Made by a program: the position numbers and the translations under genes. This document shows, piece after piece, positions 20,502 to 29,693 of a DNA stretch of 64,000 bases. The stretch covers positions 50,806 to 114,805 of the forward strand of contig JAFGGU010000005.1 of assembly GCA_016930375.1 (NCBI GenBank), read 5' to 3'. The notes beneath the pieces were generated by a model. It was given only the letters and a program-made list of their open reading frames with translations. It was not told the DNA's origin and made no database searches. Positions within the stretch are counted from its first letter, which is position 1. Every line of letters starts with the position of its first letter. This stretch comes from Bacteroidales bacterium (GTDB lineage Bacteria; Bacteroidota; Bacteroidia; Bacteroidales; UBA10428).

Positions 20502-21683
20502 TTACTGTCTGACTGAGAATCGGTATACCGTGAGATGCCGGTACCTTTCCCCCGGCCTCAGCACAACCGAAGGGAACTGCGGTTTGTTCGGCGAATCGGG
20601 AAAATGCTGCGTCTCCAGGCATAATCCGTAATGAATAGTGTAGCTGATCCCTTTATAACCGATGAGGGTCCCGTTGAGGAAATTTCCGGTATAAAACTGG
20701 ATACCCGGTTCAGTGGTGTAGGTTTGCATCACCCGGCCCGATGCGGGATCATAAACTTCTGCGGCCAGGACAAGCTCATTTCCCTGTTTGCGCAGTTTGT
20801 AGTTGATATCATAACCTCCGGGAACCTGTTCAATCCTTTCACCGATCTTATGCGGCGTATTAAAATCAAAGGGGGTACCGGCTACCGCTGTCAAAACACC
20901 GGTTGGTATCAGTGTTGAATCGGTCGGCGTAATTGAATCTGCATATAGGGTAAGCTCATGATTGAGTACGGACTCCTTGCAGGCCGTGAGGTTAAAATAG
21001 CTGTGATTGGTGAGATTGACAACGGTTGGCTTATCCGTTTCAGCGGCATACAAAATCTTTATCTCATTATCCCCGGTCAGGATATAGGTAACCTGCATGG
21101 TTAGCTCGCCGGGATAACCTTCCTCCAGGTCAGCGCTGGTATATGAAAAAGTGACTACTGAGGAATCCGCGGCAGAATAGGCAGTATCGATGTTAAAAAC
21201 GTTTTTCTGAAAACCTTTCAGTCCGCCATGCAAGGTATTGACACCATCATTGGCAAATAAACCATAGGTTGTATCATCAAGCACGAACTTTGCGCCACCT
21301 ATCCGGTTGGCATATCGACCGACAATGGTGCCGAAATTCGGGTGGTTGCCCATGTATTGTTGCAGGCTGTCAAAACCCAGGACGACATTTTCAAATGTTC
21401 CCTCTCTGTCCGGAACCGATATATAGGTCAGTGTACCACCGTAGTTGGTGACCCTGATGGTCATCCCATTCTTATTGGTGAGCGTGAAAAGTTTTATCAC
21501 CTGACCGCCGGATTCACCCCAGATCCTATCTTCAACGGATGATGCCATTTCCTGCTTGGGTTTGCACCCGGCAAATGCCAGGATAATCACTGATAAACAA
21601 AATGTTGCGAATCTCATGGGTAAAATTTTAATGATGGGTTTAAAGCATGCTATAAAATTAATAAAATATTTCAGACCAGCCAT
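20502..21683 (-). CDS. galM: aldose 1-epimerase (lipoprotein)
   Basis: LTNHSYFNLTAC, GRYANRIGGAKF, NTLHGGLKGFQ; LAFAGC lipobox. Confidence 0.92.
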   Translation of the reverse strand: MAGLKYFINFIACFKPIIKILPMRFATFCLSVIILAFAGCKPKQEMASSVEDRIWGESGGQVIKLFTLTNKNGMTIRVTNYGGTLTYISVPDREGTFENVVLGFDSLQQYMGNHPNFGTIVGRYANRIGGAKFVLDDTTYGLFANDGVNTLHGGLKGFQKNVFNIDTAYSAADSSVVTFSYTSADLEEGYPGELTMQVTYILTGDNEIKILYAAETDKPTVVNLTNHSYFNLTACKESVLNHELTLYADSITPTDSTLIPTGVLTAVAGTPFDFNTPHKIGERIEQVPGGYDINYKLRKQGNELVLAAEVYDPASGRVMQTYTTEPGIQFYTGNFLNGTLIGYKGISYTIHYGLCLETQHFPDSPNKPQFPSVVLRPGERYRHLTVYRFSVRQ

Positions 21684-21718
21684 CCTTAACCGTTATCCGG
21701 GCAAAACGAGGATTTGTC

Positions 21719-24700
21719 TCATTCCCACACAGGCTTTAACCATAGCACATAATCAAAACGTTCCGGCAGTACCCTGTATTGGTTGAAGACCGACCTGGCC
21801 GTGCAGCCCACACCACTGGTGGCATAATCAAAATTGAATGTGATGCCGTTGAACGGCTGAAGTTGATAGGTGTACAGAGCTTTTGTAAGATTCTCCATAG
21901 AATAAGGCCATGCACTGAAATTGAAATTTTCGTTTCCTGAAAACCTCAGACCAATACCTTCCCGGTTCAACAGTTCTACCCACCGGTTATCGGTTCTCAG
22001 TCCGTAATCCTGGGGAATGAGATAGGGTTCTGTCATTTCCCTGATTGTCGAGGCATATTGCCCGATTTTAGTTCCTGATTTCCGGTCGGGGTAATTCTCC
22101 TGCGGACCACGGCCATACCATCTCACCTGTTCCAGGCTTTTGTCGAGTATCCAGCTTGTACCCATCCTGGGTAACCAGGCAGGCATATCACCGTAAGGGA
22201 TCACCGTGTGGTGAACCGACATTTCACCAAAGGCATCAATCGTGTAAATAAAATTGTTCTGAAAACCGTTTGAAGGCCTGTTCATGGTCATTACATCCCG
22301 GACCTCAATTACCACCTGCTTTTCTGTGACTGTGTATGAAAAGCTTTCCATTTTAACGCTGAGATGGTCAATGCCGGTAGTATACCAGTCCGTTGCCGCC
22401 ATCCTTCCATATCCTTCCCCCCAGTGAATCACACCCGAAGACCGGCTGCCCCACTCATCGGTTTCATTGGCCAGGGGAGGCCGCCAGACATTCAGTGACG
22501 GACCGCTCCGGATCAGCTGTTTCCCCAGGTAATCCATGGAAATCATATGTCCTGTTTTTTTATCAAAAAGGTAATTAAAACGAACTCCTTTTACCATGAG
22601 CGTATCCGGGGATTCGATGATGGAAATGGAGGGCATAGGGCCACTCACCGGCTGCTTTTCCGTCTCTGTCCAGGGCATTTTAAACTGTTCCCAGGCAATT
22701 TCATGTCCTGCGGGCACTCCTATTTTATTTTCCTTCTGAATAAAGCTTACTGTTAACTGGTAATCAACACCTGGCTTGATTTCTGTTTTTCTGATGGGTA
22801 TCCTGACGGTGGTTCTCCCGAGAGGTTCCAGTTCCAGTGAAAGAGTTCCCTGCTCAATGACTTCGCCGTCAGCGGTGAGTATCCAGGTTTGTTTCAGATT
22901 CCGCAGGTTCGTGAACAGGTAACGGTTTGTGATCTCCAGCAATCCCGCTTCAGCGTCAATCAATCTGAAGGCAACCGGTTGACCTGATTTCTTAATCTGC
23001 CACATTTCGGGTTGCGGCCGGCGATCAGGCCAGATAGATCCATACGTCCTGGCACCGATCCCGATGCTGAAAAACTCACCCTGTTCCTGAACTTCTTCAA
23101 AATCAAGCCACAGTGAAGCCTGCTTTCTCAGCTCATTGCCGGGGTTTACAAGTTGCCCGGGCTCTATCACACCTGAAAAAATCCCCACCTGGTCAATCAG
23201 GGCATCACAGAGGTAATCAGAGGTTTCCTGACCGTGAATCTCAGCATTCCGGCCTATATTTACCGGGAAAGGCAGGTTTTTGATGTTGCCCGCCGCCTTT
23301 TGGGTTGTATTGCTGATGCCGTCAATGTTGATCCGCATTTCACTCCCGTCATAAATCGCAACCACATGATGCCAGTTATTTTCCCAGTTTGCCGGCAGGC
23401 GATCCCGAACAGCATATCTCTTGCCAGTGGTCAGATAAAATTCGACAGTATCTATTCCGATCTGCAGCAGACCATACTGGTAACTTCCCTTGGTGAGAAG
23501 CGTGCCTGCCGAGCTGTTCAGGGCGCGCGGGTAAATCCAGAGTGAGAGAGTGAGTTCATCCCCGCTGATTTCCAAGGCATTGCTTCGGTATACTTCCACC
23601 CACTGGTCGTGCCCGTTGAGATCAATGGCTTTACCAGACCTGCCTTCTGCGAGTTCAGCCCTTCCCATAACATGCACAGGTACCTGGTTGGGAGAATCAT
23701 CTTTCAGAGATCTTACCTTCTCGCGGAGGCCCGGACTGACGAAATCCCAGATGGTGCCACCCATGCTCCTGGGATATGCATAGATCATCTCCCAGTAATC
23801 ATCAAGTCCTCCGCCTCCGTTGCCGGCAACCGACAGGTATTCATCCATGAATGAAGGTCGCGGATCAATACTATCTGGCACCATGCCCACCAGGGTCACC
23901 ATTTCAAAAGGTGTATAATAGCGCGGACCTATGATATCCTCGCAGGGATGGGCAAAAGCGTTCCCTCCGTACATCCAGTAACGCGTAGGATCGAGTCTCT
24001 TTCCCTCTTCGATTACTGAGCAGATGTTGTTTCCTTCCCCGCTTTCGTTACCTGCACTCCAGAACAGAACACTCGGATGATTCCGGTCACGCAACACCAT
24101 TTTTCGTGCTCTTTCGCGGTACATGCCTTCCCATTCCTTCAGTTCCGATACAAATTCCGTGGCATGCGATTCATCACCGGTTTCATCCACAATATAAATG
24201 CCGTATTCATCTGCCATGTCGAGGTATTCATTCACCGGCGGATAATGCGAGGTGCGCACACAATTGATATTGAACTGTCTGAGCAATGCAAAATCCTTGC
24301 GGATTGTTTCAACATCCATGGTATGACCCAGATCGGGATGCTGCATGTGACTGTTGATCCCGTTAAGCTTAACCGGTTTGCCGTTCAGGTAGAAAACCTG
24401 GTTCCGGATCTCTGTTTCCTTGAAACCGATACGGCCTGATATGATCTCCGTTGTTTTGCCCGATGCATCGATCAGCTCAATAACAAGTGAATAAAGATCA
24501 GGCGATTCCGCTGACCATTTATTGGGATTGGTTACTTTATCCGAAAGGAGGATGGTTTGAGGAGCGTCCTGCCTGACTGTAAAAGGTTGAGAGATAAGTG
24601 TTTTAATTGCCATCTGCCTGCTGTCGTAAAGAGTAGCCCGCAGGGTATAACTCCGCGATGCCGGTCCGGTATAATTTTTGACCTCTACGGCCAGTGATAA

Positions 24701-25516
24701 CAGCGCATCCCTGTAATTTTCATCCAGATCGGTGGTGGCAAACCAGTCGAATATATGCACCGAAGGCGTGGCAAAAAGCCATACTTTGTCGAATATACCT
24801 GCAAGTCTCCAGTAATCCTGGTTTTCCAGGTAATATCCGTCAGAATATTTGATAACATTTACGGCAATGGTATTCTTCCCGGGTTTAAGCAATGATGTGA
24901 TGTTGTACTCGGCCGGTTCCTGTCCGCCTTCGTTGTAACCGGCCTCTTTCCCGTTAATCCATACAAAGGAGGCGGATGCAGTTTTTTCCATGCGCAGGAA
25001 AACCTGCTTTCCCTTCCAGGTTAAAGGCAGGTCAAAAGTTCGCCGGTAGGAACCCGTAGGATTGTATTCACGGGGTACCACCGGGGGATTGGGTTTGAAG
25101 GGTGTAGTCACATTCCTGAAAAGCGGGTCACCGAAACCCTGCATTTCCCAGTTTCCGGGTACTATAATGGTCTTCCAGTCACTGTCGTTATAATCGGTTT
25201 CGAAAAATCCGGCAGGAGTTCCTTCCGGCGTTTCCGCATAATAAAATTTCCAGGTTCCATCCAGGCTAAGAAAACCGGCTGACTTTTCCCGGTCCCGGGC
25301 CAGTGACTCCTGTGTTGTAGCATAGGGAACGAGGAGCACATGGCCTTCTTCCTGGTTTTGTTCATATATGGAGGTGTTTTCAATATAATCATAAACGTTA
25401 TTCAGGAAATCACGTTTCTGAGCAGTACCTGTAACCACCGGAATGATGCACAGCAATCCAAATAATATCTTTTTCATACCTGATGATGCTTTTATCTTAT
25501 TAACAAATATACCCAA
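21719..25516 (-). CDS. GH2 family beta-galactosidase-like enzyme with embedded LamG-type domain
   Basis: SAGNESGEGNN acid/base region, FMDEYLSVAGNGGGGLDDYW nucleophile region, LTLSLWIYPRALNSSAGTLLTKG...NWHHVVAIYDGSEMRINIDG LamG. Confidence 0.88.
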   Translation of the reverse strand: MGIFVNKIKASSGMKKILFGLLCIIPVVTGTAQKRDFLNNVYDYIENTSIYEQNQEEGHVLLVPYATTQESLARDREKSAGFLSLDGTWKFYYAETPEGTPAGFFETDYNDSDWKTIIVPGNWEMQGFGDPLFRNVTTPFKPNPPVVPREYNPTGSYRRTFDLPLTWKGKQVFLRMEKTASASFVWINGKEAGYNEGGQEPAEYNITSLLKPGKNTIAVNVIKYSDGYYLENQDYWRLAGIFDKVWLFATPSVHIFDWFATTDLDENYRDALLSLAVEVKNYTGPASRSYTLRATLYDSRQMAIKTLISQPFTVRQDAPQTILLSDKVTNPNKWSAESPDLYSLVIELIDASGKTTEIISGRIGFKETEIRNQVFYLNGKPVKLNGINSHMQHPDLGHTMDVETIRKDFALLRQFNINCVRTSHYPPVNEYLDMADEYGIYIVDETGDESHATEFVSELKEWEGMYRERARKMVLRDRNHPSVLFWSAGNESGEGNNICSVIEEGKRLDPTRYWMYGGNAFAHPCEDIIGPRYYTPFEMVTLVGMVPDSIDPRPSFMDEYLSVAGNGGGGLDDYWEMIYAYPRSMGGTIWDFVSPGLREKVRSLKDDSPNQVPVHVMGRAELAEGRSGKAIDLNGHDQWVEVYRSNALEISGDELTLSLWIYPRALNSSAGTLLTKGSYQYGLLQIGIDTVEFYLTTGKRYAVRDRLPANWENNWHHVVAIYDGSEMRINIDGISNTTQKAAGNIKNLPFPVNIGRNAEIHGQETSDYLCDALIDQVGIFSGVIEPGQLVNPGNELRKQASLWLDFEEVQEQGEFFSIGIGARTYGSIWPDRRPQPEMWQIKKSGQPVAFRLIDAEAGLLEITNRYLFTNLRNLKQTWILTADGEVIEQGTLSLELEPLGRTTVRIPIRKTEIKPGVDYQLTVSFIQKENKIGVPAGHEIAWEQFKMPWTETEKQPVSGPMPSISIIESPDTLMVKGVRFNYLFDKKTGHMISMDYLGKQLIRSGPSLNVWRPPLANETDEWGSRSSGVIHWGEGYGRMAATDWYTTGIDHLSVKMESFSYTVTEKQVVIEVRDVMTMNRPSNGFQNNFIYTIDAFGEMSVHHTVIPYGDMPAWLPRMGTSWILDKSLEQVRWYGRGPQENYPDRKSGTKIGQYASTIREMTEPYLIPQDYGLRTDNRWVELLNREGIGLRFSGNENFNFSAWPYSMENLTKALYTYQLQPFNGITFNFDYATSGVGCTARSVFNQYRVLPERFDYVLWLKPVWE

Positions 25517-26863
25517 TCACTTAAAAACAAACCAATCCACCTTATAATCGCTGCTTTCAGCAGCATTGAACTTCAGCCATACCGCATGCACCCCGGTTAC
25601 AAATGAAACAGGAACCGTAATGGTTGTATAGGTTTTTCCGTCACCATCTCCCGGGATCCGGACGGTGGCAACTGTCCATCCCCAGGGATCATTCAGACAA
25701 ACCGATATAGTGCCCGCTTCAGCTCCCGGGGCTACTCTGAAAGTGACGTTTTTCACTCCCTTGCCAAAATCAATGTATTTGTAGGCAGCCCGGTCCCCCT
25801 CCCTGATTTCTGCCAATTCTTCATTGTCAGTTCCCAGGACTTGAATTCTCAAATTACCGTGCAAAAGACAGGCACGTTCCGCATCCATCTGATGGAGGGC
25901 GCTCAGCGGTCCCGACGCTCCCTGGGTGGTCATTTCCACCTCGTTGATACTGCCGTCTTCATTGAAAGTTATGGGTTCCAGGCAGGCCTTTCGCATAGTA
26001 TAACAGCCATGTGTGGCACGGTGATAAAACACATACCACTGCCCGTTGAATTCCACGAGTGAGCCATGGTTGTTCCAGTTGCCGGGATCGCTATGGTCAT
26101 TATCCACGATCACGCCACCGTACTTGAAAGGTCCCCAGGGTGAGGCCGCGGTGGAATAACAAATACAGGAAGCCATATCCTGCATGCTTAACCCGGCATA
26201 CACGAAGTAATAAATGCCATTCCGTTTCACCATGTAACCGCCTTCATGAAAACGGTGTTCTTTTTGTGTAACTAGATTATCCCGGATGGTTGTGGAATCA
26301 ATCTCAGTCATGTTGGGCCTGAGCTTAGCCATCTTAGCGGTCATCTGACCCCAGATGTAATAGGCCTGACCGTCGTCATCGATGAAGACACAGGGATCGA
26401 TCTGGTTGATACCCCCTGTTTTGATCGGTTTACCATTGATAAAAGGACCTGCTGGTGATAATGATGTTGCCACTCCTTCGGTATGGGTATTGTTGGCCAG
26501 GCAGTAATACAGAAAATAGGTTCCTTCTTTGTACTGGACGTCCGGTGCATACAGGAAGTCATCGCTGTAAGGCACCTGGTCGCCGGGCCCCTTTGAGGCA
26601 AAAGTGTTTTCATAAAGTGTCCAGTTCTTCAGATCGGAAGTGGAAAGCACATGGTAATTCCAGGAACAATAATAATCCGGGCTCTCATCGCGTGAGCCGT
26701 AAACATACAACTTACCATCCTTCCACACGTGCGCGGATGGATCCGCGATGTAAACGCCGGGGGGAACAATCGGGTTTTGGGAGAGGAGGTTGATAGTAAA
26801 CAGGAATGCAACGAATATTGAGAGGATTTTTTTCATGGTTCTATAACCTTTTTGATTATTCAT
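25517..26863 (-). CDS. GH43 family glycoside hydrolase with C-terminal carbohydrate-binding-like domain
   Basis: IADPSAHVWKDGKLYVYGSRDE, INQIDPCVFIDDDGQAYYIWG, FHEGGYMVKRNGIYYFVYA. Confidence 0.88.
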   Translation of the reverse strand: MNNQKGYRTMKKILSIFVAFLFTINLLSQNPIVPPGVYIADPSAHVWKDGKLYVYGSRDESPDYYCSWNYHVLSTSDLKNWTLYENTFASKGPGDQVPYSDDFLYAPDVQYKEGTYFLYYCLANNTHTEGVATSLSPAGPFINGKPIKTGGINQIDPCVFIDDDGQAYYIWGQMTAKMAKLRPNMTEIDSTTIRDNLVTQKEHRFHEGGYMVKRNGIYYFVYAGLSMQDMASCICYSTAASPWGPFKYGGVIVDNDHSDPGNWNNHGSLVEFNGQWYVFYHRATHGCYTMRKACLEPITFNEDGSINEVEMTTQGASGPLSALHQMDAERACLLHGNLRIQVLGTDNEELAEIREGDRAAYKYIDFGKGVKNVTFRVAPGAEAGTISVCLNDPWGWTVATVRIPGDGDGKTYTTITVPVSFVTGVHAVWLKFNAAESSDYKVDWFVFK

Positions 26864-26916
26864 TATTGTCGTTAAGCACAGTTTTGAAACTACGCCTGGT
26901 ATTCAATGTAATAATA

Positions 26917-27075
26917 ATTCAACCTTTACAAGGTTGATGGATTCGCATGTTTGATCCTTGCTACAATAATTGAACCTCTACAAGGTTCTGTCAGCAGGTA
27001 CAATCCTCGTAGAGGATTAATTATTGTAGAGATATTCGTCAATTATTGAATAGTCAACCTTGTAGAGGTTGAATT
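26917..27075. repeat. four-palindrome REP/BIME-like element (AACCTCTACAAGGTT type), copy 1
   Basis: Palindromes at 26920-26936, 26972-26988, 27002-27018, 27055-27071; first two and last two in opposite orientation. Confidence 0.9.
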
Positions 27076-27081
27076 ATTCCT

Positions 27082-29505
27082 TCAAAGAACCATCTTATTC
27101 ACCCCTGCTTTCAACTCAAATTCCTGACCTTTCCAAATAAACCTCCCGGCCACATCCCCCGGCAAATTGACCTCTACATTCCATTTACCCTTCACTTGTT
27201 CATATTTCACGGCAATCTTACCCGCGGGATGGGGCATTTCGCCACCGGCCTTCTGAAGGGTACCCAGATGAGGCTCTATTTTAACCCTTGAAAATCCGGG
27301 TGCATCCGTATCAATGCCCAGCACCATGCGGTAAAACTCGATATTCGGACTCGATCCCCAGGCATGGCAATCGGAACGCGCGGTATTGATATTGGAATCC
27401 TCAGCCCATGTTGTCATTCCCATGGCAATGTTCTCGAACCATTTATCGAGCAATTTCAGATAATCATTTCCCATGCCGGCCCTCAGGATAGCCAGGTGCA
27501 GGTAATATTTAAAGTAAATGGAGGCAGGAGCCAGGCCGGTTTCGTTCAGCAATTTGTTGGCCAGAACGGAAGCATCATTGACCGCTACCGTGCCGGTAAG
27601 TAAAGCCAGGATATTGGCATGTTGGGAGTAAAGATCCTTTTCCGGAGTATCGGCAAAAAGACCCATGGATGCGTTCCAGTATTTCTGCCTGATGGTTGAC
27701 ATAAGCTGCCCGGCCCTTTCCTGGTATTCCCTGGCGAAGGCTTCCATGCCCAGCTTCTCTTCCAGTTCAGCCGCGATCTGATAAGCCAGCAGCAACTGGA
27801 AATCAAGCACTGCGGAATTCCCATTGCTGCCGATCGGAGCTACACCTCCCGACCAGCCCTTCTGATCCTCAACCCAGTCGGTAAAATTCCAGTATGGAAC
27901 ATTTGCCAGTGAACCATCTGCCTGCTGGTACCCGTGGAAAAAATCCAGGACCTGTCGTGTTCCAACCAGTTTCTTCTTAATAAACTCACCATCTGGCCTG
28001 TACATCCAGTAATCATGCAGCATGCCAATATACCAGAGAGAAAAGGTAGGGATCAGCTGGGGTGAGAATGACGGGTGACGGCTTAATGTAGGACCTTCGG
28101 CGATCCGGGAATGGTCCATCAGGTTTATCGCGTTGCGCACCAGTCGGTCATCGCCACTGTTGTAATATGTGACCATAGCCTGGATACGGGAATCGCCGAT
28201 ATATTGCAGTTGCTCGTAGAACGGGCAGTCCATGTAGGTTTCAATGGCACAGAGACGGGCGGTTCGCCAGCCGATCTCAAGCACTTTCTGCAGTTCAGGT
28301 TGATCCGATTCAAACTTCGCCTTCAAAACAAAGGGATATCCGGTGAAAGTTCCGTAAAAGTCGTCCACGACAAAGGGCTCGCCTTTTGTCTCGATGTTGA
28401 TCAGAACATACCTGTAAGTACGCCAGTACAGGGGAGAAAAAACCTGGTGGTCTGTGCCGTCGGAGATCAGACTGTCTTTTCTTCCCAGGAAAATCTTATC
28501 CTTTACTTCATTCCGGTTACCTTTCCCGTTGATGGTGGCAGAACCCATGTAACCGCCCGTTTTTGTTCCGTACAACTGGGAGTTAGCAGGCACAAACAGC
28601 GCTTCGGCATATTTGATGCGTATTCCGGCATCCCTGCCCTTACTGAATTCAAAAGTGGGATAAGCGTTGGTGAGAAATCCCTGGTCCAGCAGGATGCTTG
28701 CCCTGGTGTTGGCTGGAATGGTAAAAGACGCCGCCTGAGCAGGGAAGGTCTCAGGTATTTTAATACTGGCTTCCCGGACACTTTGCAGCCGTTGTTTGGT
28801 AAACTCCATTTGCGGCAACGGCGAAGGCACCAGCATCCACCCGAACGCATCGCTGAGCCCTTTGGGCGATCCCCCTCTCCAAAAAGCCAAACCGGGTGAC
28901 TTCCAGGATGAATCATCGAAATCAACTTGATTCCAGTCTTTGATGTATTTATTCATATCGATGAATTCACCCGGACCCGTCACATAGTATCCGATGACCT
29001 CAGGTGACATAATGGGCTTATAACTGTCATCCCGGATGCACTTCCAGGAAGAGCCGGTATTAATCACAGATTCAGCAGGTGTATTGCCCTGCATAATAAA
29101 TCCCGTGCGCCAGGAGATCTGGGCCTCCGGACGAAGATCTCCCTCGTTCCATACTTTAGCTGCAATGATATTCTTTCCGGCGACCAAATAGGAAGCCAGG
29201 TCAACGGTTTCAAAGTTCCAGTAATACATATCACCACGGGCGGGCCCGACCGAAACAAGTTTTTCATTCACAAAAAGCTTGTAGCGGTTGTCGGCTGACA
29301 CATGCACTACAAATGAAGCCGGAACCGATTGCAGATCCAATGTCTTTCTGAACAGATATACCCCATAGCCATTGACTGGTTCATCCGGCACTGCTATCCA
29401 TCTGGCATTCCATTGCCTGGTAAGGATGTCTGGGGATATTGGGCTCTGTGAAAACAGAGTTGAAACGGATAGGATCATAAGAAAAAGAGGAATGAGGTTT
29501 TTCAT
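27082..29505 (-). CDS. GH78-type alpha-L-rhamnosidase-like protein
   Basis: MDCPFYEQLQYIGDSRIQAMVTYYNSGD, (alpha/alpha)6 region, TTWAEDSNINTARSDCHAWGSSP. Confidence 0.85.
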   Translation of the reverse strand: MKNLIPLFLMILSVSTLFSQSPISPDILTRQWNARWIAVPDEPVNGYGVYLFRKTLDLQSVPASFVVHVSADNRYKLFVNEKLVSVGPARGDMYYWNFETVDLASYLVAGKNIIAAKVWNEGDLRPEAQISWRTGFIMQGNTPAESVINTGSSWKCIRDDSYKPIMSPEVIGYYVTGPGEFIDMNKYIKDWNQVDFDDSSWKSPGLAFWRGGSPKGLSDAFGWMLVPSPLPQMEFTKQRLQSVREASIKIPETFPAQAASFTIPANTRASILLDQGFLTNAYPTFEFSKGRDAGIRIKYAEALFVPANSQLYGTKTGGYMGSATINGKGNRNEVKDKIFLGRKDSLISDGTDHQVFSPLYWRTYRYVLINIETKGEPFVVDDFYGTFTGYPFVLKAKFESDQPELQKVLEIGWRTARLCAIETYMDCPFYEQLQYIGDSRIQAMVTYYNSGDDRLVRNAINLMDHSRIAEGPTLSRHPSFSPQLIPTFSLWYIGMLHDYWMYRPDGEFIKKKLVGTRQVLDFFHGYQQADGSLANVPYWNFTDWVEDQKGWSGGVAPIGSNGNSAVLDFQLLLAYQIAAELEEKLGMEAFAREYQERAGQLMSTIRQKYWNASMGLFADTPEKDLYSQHANILALLTGTVAVNDASVLANKLLNETGLAPASIYFKYYLHLAILRAGMGNDYLKLLDKWFENIAMGMTTWAEDSNINTARSDCHAWGSSPNIEFYRMVLGIDTDAPGFSRVKIEPHLGTLQKAGGEMPHPAGKIAVKYEQVKGKWNVEVNLPGDVAGRFIWKGQEFELKAGVNKMVL

Positions 29506-29527
29506 GGTATGCTTATTTTTATAAAAT

Positions 29528-29690
29528 TATTCAACCTCTACAAGGTTGATGATACTCGATTATTTCTTTATTTCTAAAATAATTCAACCTCTACGAGGTT
29601 GTACTGTCAGCATAATCCTCGTAGAGGATTAATTATTGTAGAAGAGCCATAACACATAATAATATCAACCTTGTAGAGGTTGAATTATAA
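29528..29690. repeat. four-palindrome REP/BIME-like element, copy 2
   Basis: Same order and orientation of palindromes as copy 1; shares CTGTCAGCA and AATCCTCGTAGAGGATTAATTATTGTAGA. Confidence 0.9.
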
Positions 29691-29693
29691 TTC

